Shown piece after piece: positions 1-4,593 of a stretch of 6,057 nt of DNA (the first letter of the stretch is position 1; each line of letters starts with the position of its first letter). Position numbers and translations under genes: made by a program. The notes beneath the pieces are model-generated. The model had not been told where the DNA came from and did not search any database. It saw only the letters and a program-made list of their open reading frames with translations. The DNA comes from Microcaldota archaeon (GTDB taxonomy: Archaea > Micrarchaeota > Micrarchaeia > Anstonellales > Bilamarchaeaceae), in NCBI GenBank assembly GCA_026992595.1, contig JALWZW010000035.1, positions 1 to 6,057 of the forward strand. Direction: 5' to 3'.

Positions 1-1
1 C

Positions 2-547
2 TCTCTTCCTGATGCTTTTTTTGCCGCCTCTTCGCTGCCTTCCCCACACCCCAAAGCGGTTTTCCAAGTTTTCTCTCGCGGCTTTGGAAAACTCTCAGAA
101 GAAGCATCTTTTGCGCTTTCCCAATTAGAAAAAAATCTCTCCTTTTCTGATGTTATAGCGCAGTTTGTAAAACGCAACAAAAGCCCTTTTGTGGAACGCG
201 CTTTCTCCCTTTTTGAAAAGGCAGTAAAGGCGGGGAGGACAGATTATTTAGGCATAATAGCTGAGGACCTCCTTTCTTATTTAGAATTAAAAAGAGAGAG
301 GGAGCGGGCTATTGGTATTCAAAAATATACCCTCCTCTTAGGCGGCTTTATTGTCCCAATAATTTTAAAAATTATGAGCGGCCTTCTCCCTTCCTTAGAG
401 CCGAACACCGTTTTCTCATATCTTGCCCTTTATTCTGCAGTTACAGGACTTTTTATAAATCAAACTGAAAAATCATATAAAGCGTTAATTTATACTGCTT
501 TTCTATTGATTGTTTCCTTGCTTTTATACGCTGTGGTGGAAGTATGA
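2..547 (+). CDS. Type II secretion system F / TadC-like membrane protein, C-terminal part (5' end outside window)
   Basis: The frame is open from the window edge, so the GTG at 191 is an internal valine and not the start; 181 codons are visible. The fragment opens with LPDAF (residues 2-6 here), followed by an amphipathic helical domain with LSEE at 31-34, a region resembling the 'sl.dal..l..R..s..l.ra..l...a...G' pattern, and AGRTDYLGIIAEDLLSYLELK around 77-97. This matches the cytoplasmic T2SF domain of GspF/FlaJ/TadC proteins. Three hydrophobic segments follow, at about 109-126, 137-153 and 161-180, as expected for the C-terminal membrane part of archaeal members. Family knowledge: these proteins form the inner-membrane platform on which the secretion ATPase drives assembly of pili or the archaellum. 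Which machine this one serves cannot be told, because the ATPase and pilin genes are not in view. The stop overlaps the next start as ATGA, so translation is probably coupled. Family call fairly sure; the exact subfamily is open. Confidence 0.75.
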   Translation, partial: SLPDAFFAASSLPSPHPKAVFQVFSRGFGKLSEEASFALSQLEKNLSFSDVIAQFVKRNKSPFVERAFSLFEKAVKAGRTDYLGIIAEDLLSYLELKRERERAIGIQKYTLLLGGFIVPIILKIMSGLLPSLEPNTVFSYLALYSAVTGLFINQTEKSYKALIYTAFLLIVSLLLYAVVEV

Positions 548-963
548 TAAGAGAAGTGGCGCTGGTTATTGACAATGAATTGTTCTACTTCTTCCTTTTG
601 ATTGCACTCATTCTAATTTTTGAGCGGCGTAATGAGAAGAGGGTGCGGATTTTTAGCGCAGTTGTTTTAGGTGGCCTTTTAGGCCTTTCTTTAAAAGAAT
701 ACTTTGCGGTACCGCGCCCCTGCGCTCCTGCATGCGATGGCTACTCTTTCCCTAGCGTTCATGCTTCTGGCGCTTTTGCTCTTATGGCTGGCTTTATAAG
801 GAAGCGCTCCTTCCCTTTCTTCCTGCTTTTTGCGCTTTTTGTATCCTGGACGCGCATCTATTTAAATGTCCATACTTTAGAAGACATTATCGCTGCCTTG
901 CCTGTGGGTCTAATCTCTTATTATATAGTTTGGAGGGTTGATCAATGGAGAAAGAGGAGTTGA
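544..963 (+). CDS. PAP2-family membrane phosphatase (lipid phosphate/pyrophosphate phosphatase)
   Basis: A 139-residue protein with all three parts of the PAP2 phosphatase signature: K51-x6-R58-P59 (KEYFAVPRP), P70-S71-V72-H73 (usual PSGH), and T103-R104-x5-H110-x3-D114 (usual SRx5HxxxD, with Thr for Ser). H73 and H110 are the expected catalytic histidines. Hydrophobic helices lie at about 14-26, 37-50, 75-85, 90-102 and 115-130, so it is a small integral membrane enzyme. Family knowledge: such enzymes dephosphorylate lipid phosphates or pyrophosphates, including undecaprenyl or dolichyl pyrophosphate, at the outer face of the membrane. The substrate is not readable from sequence; the adjoining polyprenol-kinase-like gene makes a polyprenyl carrier attractive (inference). 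The start is the ATG in an ATGA overlap, preceded by GGTGG at 535-539, which can pair with an archaeal 16S tail. The 3' end overlaps the next gene by 19 nt. Cysteines 60 and 64 sit between the first two motifs, a possible local disulfide. Confidence 0.85.
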   Translation: MIREVALVIDNELFYFFLLIALILIFERRNEKRVRIFSAVVLGGLLGLSLKEYFAVPRPCAPACDGYSFPSVHASGAFALMAGFIRKRSFPFFLLFALFVSWTRIYLNVHTLEDIIAALPVGLISYYIVWRVDQWRKRS

Positions 964-1502
964 GGCAGTTTTTCCATATTTTTTTAGGGATTGCCTTTAT
1001 TGTTCTTCTTCTCTTTTTGGGTAGGGCGCTTTATAACGCCCTTCTTTTCACTACCTTACTCTTAGGCCTTATTCTTATAAATCTAAAATCTTTAGGCCAC
1101 TCCCTCTCGCTTATAGACCGCTTAATAATAGCGCTAGAGCGTAAAAATGCGCCTTTAAGCGGCTTTGGCTCTGCATGGTACGTGGTTGGAGCGCTTCTAT
1201 CCTCTGCCTATTTAAGCGATGTTAAGGAAATAGTGGCCATACTGCTTGTTCTTTCCATTGGAGATGGGCTTGCCACTTTTATAGGTAGAAGGGGTCGCCA
1301 TCCTTTATTTTACAACAAGAATAAAACCTGGGAAGGCGCTCTCTCCTTTTTTGCAGGTTCTCTCATAGTTACCTTTCCTTTGTTGGGCATGAAAGCGCTT
1401 CCTCTCTCTTTTTTATGCGCTTTGGTGGAAAGTTTAGATATGGGCATGGATGATAACCTTCTCATACCTTTGGTTGCGAGTGCGCTTTTGGTGGTGTTAT
1501 GA
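945..1502 (+). CDS. CTP-dependent polyprenol/dolichol kinase-like membrane protein (SEC59/DGK1/phytol kinase family)
   Basis: A 185-residue, very hydrophobic protein. It begins with the family's N-terminal pattern (ELRQFFHIFLG, 5-15). It also has GFGSAWYVVGALL (73-85), the core IGDGLATFIGRR (105-116; D107 is the expected key acidic residue), NKTWEG (126-131) and ALVESLD...DDNLLIPL (159-176). GDG, KTWEG and E-S-L-D..DNL in this order are diagnostic of the CTP-using family that phosphorylates dolichol, diacylglycerol or phytol. Family knowledge: dolichol kinase uses CTP to make dolichyl phosphate, the glycan carrier for N-glycosylation. Substrate choice here (polyprenol, archaeol-type lipid or phytol) is inference. 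Length is normal for prokaryotic members. The start is supported by GGAGGG at 932-937, eight bases before the ATG and inside the previous gene. The stop overlaps the dtdA start (ATGA). CDP-archaeol synthase, another CTP enzyme of archaeal membranes, was considered but the motifs fit the kinase family better. Confidence 0.8.
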   Translation: MEKEELRQFFHIFLGIAFIVLLLFLGRALYNALLFTTLLLGLILINLKSLGHSLSLIDRLIIALERKNAPLSGFGSAWYVVGALLSSAYLSDVKEIVAILLVLSIGDGLATFIGRRGRHPLFYNKNKTWEGALSFFAGSLIVTFPLLGMKALPLSFLCALVESLDMGMDDNLLIPLVASALLVVL

Positions 1503-2218
1503 AGATTGTTTATACTTCTCTTCAGGTGGCTAGTAAAAATATGGGCGAATATTTGCGCGATGAATACGCAGCAGAGGTGTTAGATAGCAAGCTTTCTGTT
1601 TTGGAAACCCCTTGTTTTGGCGAACCAACCATTGTTTTAAGCCCTCATAAAAGCAAGATAAGGGAAAAAGTCTTTACTGTACATCCTACAGGCAATTGGG
1701 GAAAGGCGCTTTTTGGAGGCAAAGAACGGCAGTTGAGCTATGCTTATGCCTCTTTACAAAAAGCGCTGTTGCGCGAACTTTCAAAGAACAAATTAGGTTG
1801 GAAGGTTTCTTTAGAAGCAACGCACCATGGCCCTACTTGCGATAACGCAGTTCTTTTTTTGGAGATCGGTAGCGGGGAGGAGGAATGGAGAGATGAAAGG
1901 GCTGCGCGGGAAGCAGGAGATGCGCTTATGAGGGCGTTAGATGGACTGGAAGAATGCGAGGCAGTATTTGGGCTGGGAGGAGGACACTACCCCCAGCGCT
2001 TTAACGAATTAATGCTTAAGGGAGAGGAGGCGGTAGGTCACATTGCTCCTAAGTATGTTTTAGATGACTTAGATTGGGCTTTATTTTCCCAGGCGGTTCA
2101 AAAGCATGTAGAAGGAGTGGAAAAGGTTTTTGTGCTTAAAAAAGAGACCAACTCTTCCCATAAGCGAAAAATTTTCCAATTCTGCGAGCGCGCCGGGTTG
2201 GAGTACGAACTTATTTAA
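1499..2218 (+). CDS. dtdA: D-aminoacyl-tRNA deacylase, archaeal type (DtdA / GEK1 family)
   Basis: A 239-residue soluble protein. It hydrolyses D-amino acids off mischarged tRNA, recycling the tRNA and keeping D-residues out of translation. Recognition comes from several conserved blocks: VHPTGNWG (61-68), LEATHHGPT (105-113), FLEIGSGEEEW (120-130), FGLGGGHYPQRF (157-168) and GHIAPKY (179-185). The paired histidines (ATHHGPT, GGGHY, GHI) are the hallmark of this metal-dependent archaeal/plant family, which is unrelated to bacterial Dtd1. It is somewhat short against the roughly 270 residues of characterised archaeal members but keeps the core blocks. HYPQRF stands where HYAPRF-like sequence is usual, a small local variation. 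The start overlaps the kinase stop as ATGA with GGTGG just before it, so the gene is the last of the coupled group. A housekeeping gene, it probably just shares the transcript and says little about its neighbours. It ends four bases before the left inverted repeat and convergently to the ATPase gene. Confidence 0.9.
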   Translation: MKIVYTSLQVASKNMGEYLRDEYAAEVLDSKLSVLETPCFGEPTIVLSPHKSKIREKVFTVHPTGNWGKALFGGKERQLSYAYASLQKALLRELSKNKLGWKVSLEATHHGPTCDNAVLFLEIGSGEEEWRDERAAREAGDALMRALDGLEECEAVFGLGGGHYPQRFNELMLKGEEAVGHIAPKYVLDDLDWALFSQAVQKHVEGVEKVFVLKKETNSSHKRKIFQFCERAGLEYELI

Positions 2219-2221
2219 ATT

Positions 2222-2255
2222 ACTCTCAAAAATCGCGTTTTTTTGGAGTGCACTC
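2222..2255 (+). repeat. Left copy of a composite inverted repeat flanking the ATPase gene
   Basis: The copy reads ACTCTCAAAA, 13 other bases, then GGAGTGCACTC. The last part contains the perfect 10-bp palindrome GAGTGCACTC (2246-2255). On the opposite strand at 3348-3382 the same two blocks recur, in the same order and with the same 13-base spacing, with a single C/T change. The spacers themselves are unrelated, so the shared parts are two discrete blocks and not one long similar stretch. The copy begins four bases after the dtdA stop. Confidence 0.7.
2238..2244 (+). terminator. T-run, probable transcription end for the dtdA operon
   Basis: Seven consecutive T residues follow a short GC patch (CGCG) 20 bases after the dtdA stop. 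Archaeal RNA polymerase terminates at T-rich stretches without needing a hairpin, so this is a plausible operon end. It lies inside the spacer of the left inverted repeat. Confidence 0.45.
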
Positions 2256-2267
2256 TTAAAATCACTT

Positions 2268-2272
2268 AAAAA
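2268..2272 (-). terminator. Short T-run after the ATPase gene (minus strand)
   Basis: On the minus strand five Ts occur soon after the ATPase stop codon, with further T-rich sequence beyond. This is compatible with archaeal T-tract termination and would avoid read-through into dtdA, but the run is short and weak as evidence. Confidence 0.25.
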
Positions 2273-2278
2273 TAGGAG

Positions 2279-3295
2279 TTATTCTAAAAATCTCTCTGCC
2301 ACTTTGACTGTAAGCGGGTCTGTAAGGAGGTACTGCTCTCCCCTGTGCTCTAACCAGCCCAATGATATTAGTTTTTTAAGAATTCTTTGAAAGGTGCTGT
2401 CTGAGAGCGGTTGGTGATAAACTTCTACAAATCGCTTAATCTTTGCCCATGTAGAAAAGCCCTTTGAAATGGCTAAGAAAATGTGAAGCGCGATGTCAAA
2501 ATCATCTTTAAGGTGCGTTAATTCTTCTATAAGGATTTCCAGCGCTACTTCTTTCACCTCTTCTAGCGCTTTTTGGTGAGGCAGGGAAAGGCGGTAATGT
2601 CCATAATAGGTTAGCCAACCTGTGAGCGTCCCCAACTGCTTTACCACCTCTTCTAATTCGCTAGAAGATATGTTTTTTTGATATTGCGAGAAACCTTCCA
2701 ATAAAAAGGCCATTGCCTTTTGCTCTGAGAGAGGAGCGAGAGTAATTTTTTCAATCAACCTTCCTTTAAGCGGCTCTTTTTTGAGGAGTTCTTCCAATAC
2801 TCCTATTTGAGAGCCGGCTATAACGATGTTAAGCGCTAAGCGGTCGTAGAAATGAGCGAGCAAACGGTCCAGCTGCCAATGTACTACTTGCTGTGCTTCA
2901 TCTATTACTAACAACCCCTTTATTTTATTCCTTTCCAATATCTCTACCAATGCCCAGAAGCTCCTTTTTTTCACCTTCAATTTTTCGGTCTCAAATTCTT
3001 CTAAAAGCGTTCTTATCTTTTCAGGCGGAGAACTTTGGTATATAAGGTATCTCAACTTGTTGTAGAGCAACTGGAAAAATTGGTTTTTGTCTGGTGGGGA
3101 GAGAAGGTTTATCCATGCTTTAGGTCCTTTCCATTCATTATAAACCACATTTATTAAACTGGTTTTCCCCACCCTCCTTGGCCCCATTACGGCGGTTAGG
3201 GGAACTTTTTTAGATAGTTCTCTTAAGCGGTTTAACTCCTCTTTATAATTAAAAAAGTCCTCCTCTCTTTCCTTCGGCTTAATAGAAAAGTACAT
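2279..3295 (-). CDS. Archaeal P-loop ATPase (ATPase_2 / AAA+-like) with C-terminal winged helix
   Basis: A 338-residue protein. The N-terminus has FFNYKEEL (14-21), a variant of the usual 'F.gRe.El' lead-in that lacks the Gly-Arg. Walker A follows as GPRRVGKT (38-45), Walker B as LLVIDEAQ (128-135; D132, E133), and a sensor-like strand as NIVIAGSQIG (156-165). PLKGRL..ITLAPLS (175-190) and GTLTGWLTYYG (222-232) match the 'archaeal ATPase' family, known mainly from archaea and many bearing a C-terminal DNA-binding domain. Residues about 266-338 form a winged helix ending in YLLTDPLTVKVAERF, the family's common tail. No membrane segment is seen. Family knowledge: related to STAND/ORC-like AAA+ proteins; most members are uncharacterised and patchily distributed. 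The start ATG is preceded by GAGGCGG (3306-3312), ten bases upstream, a slightly long spacing. The gene is transcribed alone, convergent to dtdA, and bracketed by inverted repeats. Its base usage resembles the neighbouring operon. Family sure; cellular role unknown. Confidence 0.85.
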   Translation of the reverse strand: MYFSIKPKEREEDFFNYKEELNRLRELSKKVPLTAVMGPRRVGKTSLINVVYNEWKGPKAWINLLSPPDKNQFFQLLYNKLRYLIYQSSPPEKIRTLLEEFETEKLKVKKRSFWALVEILERNKIKGLLVIDEAQQVVHWQLDRLLAHFYDRLALNIVIAGSQIGVLEELLKKEPLKGRLIEKITLAPLSEQKAMAFLLEGFSQYQKNISSSELEEVVKQLGTLTGWLTYYGHYRLSLPHQKALEEVKEVALEILIEELTHLKDDFDIALHIFLAISKGFSTWAKIKRFVEVYHQPLSDSTFQRILKKLISLGWLEHRGEQYLLTDPLTVKVAERFLE

Positions 3296-3305
3296 ATTAT
3301 TTATT

Positions 3306-3312
3306 CCGCCTC
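3306..3312 (-). promoter_or_regulatory. Candidate ribosome binding site of the ATPase gene
   Basis: On the minus strand GAGGCGG precedes the ATG by ten bases. It supports this start and implies an mRNA with a leader, which favours the more distal TATA-like box (3362-3373) over the proximal one. Confidence 0.45.
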
Positions 3313-3313
3313 A

Positions 3314-3325
3314 ATATTTTTTAAA
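3314..3325 (-). promoter_or_regulatory. TATA-like box, proximal option for the ATPase gene
   Basis: On the minus strand TTTAAAAAATAT is preceded by purine-rich GAAG, a possible BRE. Its centre lies about 25 bases before the ATG, so initiation here would give a nearly leaderless mRNA that excludes the Shine-Dalgarno-like GAGGCGG. It competes with the box at 3362-3373; only one need be real. Confidence 0.35.
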
Positions 3326-3347
3326 CTTCAATTTTTTTCCGATTTTT

Positions 3348-3359
3348 GGAGTACACTCC
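3348..3359. promoter_or_regulatory. Near-palindrome GGAGT-AC-ACTCC, candidate operator
   Basis: Two 5-bp arms (GGAGT/ACTCC) around a two-base centre lie 53-64 bp before the ATPase ATG. A near-identical copy at 2245-2255, after the gene's 3' end, differs at one base. The symmetry suggests a dimeric DNA-binding protein, possibly the ATPase's own winged helix (inference). It could equally be part of a terminal repeat. Confidence 0.4.
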
Positions 3360-3361
3360 AG

Positions 3362-3373
3362 AAATTTTTAAAT
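3362..3373 (-). promoter_or_regulatory. TATA-like box, distal option for the ATPase gene
   Basis: On the minus strand this reads ATTTAAAAATTT, inside the spacer of the right inverted repeat. Initiation about 25 bases on, near 3343, would leave a leader of some 47 bases containing the GAGGCGG. It would also put the palindrome 3348-3359 exactly between TATA and start site, the usual place for an archaeal repressor operator. The left repeat copy lacks this A/T sequence in its spacer. Confidence 0.35.
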
Positions 3374-3382
3374 TTTGAGAGT

Positions 3383-3462
3383 TAAAAATGTTCCCATAAC
3401 TTTTTAATGGTTATTTTGGAAATACTCTCATGGAAGTGCCAGAAATTGTAGCAGTGCTTGTT
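3383..3462. other. Intergenic stretch between the right repeat and the surface-protein gene
   Basis: This holds a TATA-like TTTTTAAT (3401-3408, plus strand), the beginning of the 3430 micro-ORF, a T-run on the minus strand (3384-3388) that could end the surface-protein transcript, and one more ACTCTC (3424-3429). That ACTCTC is similar to the repeat's outer block but lacks the palindrome at the right distance. No RNA gene is seen. Confidence 0.4.
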
Positions 3463-3507
3463 TCACGCGGCTTTTTGGAGGAAAATGAGGATAAGCAAAA
3501 TCCCTAA
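3430..3507 (+). pseudogene. Possible remnant of a displaced gene: 25-codon ORF with leaderless-type promoter
   Basis: A plus-strand ATG opens a short reading frame beginning MEVPEIVAVLVSRGFLE, then an acidic stretch and a stop. This looks like a real protein N-terminus: an amphipathic helix with the '(E)IV..L..RGFL' pattern seen at the start of some helical domains, for instance the first helix of archaeal DNA polymerase D small subunits. That comparison is from memory and weak. TTTTTAAT at 3401-3408 lies about 25 bases before the A of the ATG, the spacing expected of an archaeal leaderless promoter. The ORF runs 45 bases into the antisense 3' end of the surface-protein gene. It may be a truncated gene, a genuine micro-ORF, or chance. 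Confidence 0.25.
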
Positions 3508-4593
3508 AAAGAGTGTTGCTGGGAGCATTTCTATATCTTGGAAAGCATAGTTTTTGCGAGCGTGTGTTTGCCTGGATGTGTTCGCTACCAGCGTTCTTGA
3601 TTCTGTCCTAAACTGCTGCTCATAACTTCCATTAAACACATCTCTTACCTCTATTTGGTGCATTTTATATCCTAAGCCAGGGTAGGTGAAGTTGATGCGG
3701 TAGATGAATGAATAGTTCCTTGTTTCTTTTATTAAAGGGATGGGGGCGGTATTACCTCTATGCTCTCCCTGTGGCTCAGAAAGGTTGATGTAAGCGAAGC
3801 CCAGCCCATCATAAGCAATAGAACTGTTCCTTATGCTGACCTTTTCGCTATAATTTCCTTCTCTCCTATAAATTATTTCTAAAAGCGGACTTTGAGAAAG
3901 TATTACTGCGGCAAGTTTGTTGCTCTTAAACCACTGTCTTCCTATGACGGGCGCGTCTATAAATATCTCTTTCCCTTCGCCGGCTGGCAGCGCATTAATA
4001 ACAAAGCGATGAGTGAGCACTTTGCTATAGCGCTCTTCATTATCATAGCAACTCCCTATGCCGGGCTCTCTGTTATTCATCAAATAACTAAAGTTTTTCC
4101 TCACCGTTATGTTTATGGTAAGGGTTTCATTACCTGAGGCGTTTTTGAGTGCGGCGGAGAGGTTTGGGGGGAAGGCCAAGGTGCGGTTTGTGCTTTCCAC
4201 CTGCACGCTTATATTTCGGAAATAAAACTTTGCCGTTATTTTTGTTTTTACTTCTGTATTTATAATGTTTTCAGCGCATGCGTCATTATCAAAATCACAT
4301 GCCCACGCATAATGAGGGTCATATCCTCCTTCTCTGCATTCTATATATTGCCCATTCACCTCTTCTTTGCTTAACCACTCTCCTAACCTCTCCCCCGAAG
4401 CGATTATGAGATAATTTTCTGGCGCTATCCATTCCCCTGCTCTTAAAGCAAATAGGGGTTGGGCAAAAGAGGATAGCGTTACCTCCCTGCCGTACATGGC
4501 TAGGGTGTCATTAAGTGCCGCACTGCCGTTATAAAATTCATTGCCGGCGTGTTGTAGGTTGAATGTTATGATGGAGAGTAAGAGCAATATCAT
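3463..4593 (-). CDS. Secreted, C-terminally anchored sequon-rich surface protein, function unknown
   Basis: I do not recognise a family. The 376-residue protein begins with a short hydrophobic stretch (residues 2-11, signal-peptide-like but without a basic n-region) and ends with a single hydrophobic helix (about 357-372) and the tail QKAA. It therefore seems to be an ectodomain tethered by its C-terminus with almost nothing inside the cell. I count 16 N-x-S/T sequons between residues 22 and 338 (N22, 28, 127, 136, 144, 151, 155, 161, 167, 247, 256, 270, 293, 301, 321, 338). There are four cysteines (86, 99, 106, 182), enough for two disulfides. Between C99 and C106 lies the aspartate-rich CDFDNDAC, perhaps a metal loop. 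The rest is alternating polar/hydrophobic and probably beta-rich. The start is the ATG of an ATGA overlap with the upstream gene, with GAGGGAGAGG before it, so the two proteins are probably made together and may form a complex. It could be an S-layer-associated or adhesin component; no enzyme motif is seen. Confidence 0.7.
   Translation of the reverse strand: MILLLLSIITFNLQHAGNEFYNGSAALNDTLAMYGREVTLSSFAQPLFALRAGEWIAPENYLIIASGERLGEWLSKEEVNGQYIECREGGYDPHYAWACDFDNDACAENIINTEVKTKITAKFYFRNISVQVESTNRTLAFPPNLSAALKNASGNETLTINITVRKNFSYLMNNREPGIGSCYDNEERYSKVLTHRFVINALPAGEGKEIFIDAPVIGRQWFKSNKLAAVILSQSPLLEIIYRREGNYSEKVSIRNSSIAYDGLGFAYINLSEPQGEHRGNTAPIPLIKETRNYSFIYRINFTYPGLGYKMHQIEVRDVFNGSYEQQFRTESRTLVANTSRQTHARKNYAFQDIEMLPATLFLGILLILIFLQKAA

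Larger units (their letters stand above)
3348..3382 (-). repeat. Right copy of the composite inverted repeat flanking the ATPase gene
   Basis: Read on the minus strand this is ACTCTCAAAA (3382-3373), 13 bases (3372-3360), then GGAGTGTACTCC (3359-3348). It mirrors the left copy at 2222-2255. The two copies enclose the ATPase gene and its promoter region, defining a unit of about 1.16 kb. No convincing target-site duplication is seen outside the copies, and no transposase lies within. Confidence 0.7.

Noticed and set aside
191..193. GTG as start of the first gene
   Set aside because: The same frame is open to the window edge and the upstream residues complete the T2SF cytoplasmic domain, so this is an internal valine.
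2130..2390. Plus-strand 86-codon open frame
   Set aside because: It overlaps the end of dtdA in another frame and then the antisense of the ATPase. Its sequence is Ser/Leu-rich without recognisable features, as expected of a shadow frame.
2214..3390. Target-site duplication around the inverted repeats
   Set aside because: The flanking bases (TTTAAATT on the left, TAAAAATG on the right) share only generic A/T content, so no duplication can be claimed.
3396..3414. Hairpin ATAAC...GTTAT
   Set aside because: Five weak A/T-dominated pairs around a nine-base loop are not distinguishable from chance in this A/T-rich stretch.
3892..4137. Plus-strand 81-codon open frame
   Set aside because: Entirely antisense to the sequon-rich surface protein, with no promoter or ribosome-binding support.
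4270..4300. EF-hand in the surface protein (CDFDNDAC)
   Set aside because: D100, D102 and D104 have the right spacing, but the acidic residue needed at position 12 is missing (Ile), so only a possible metal loop can be claimed.
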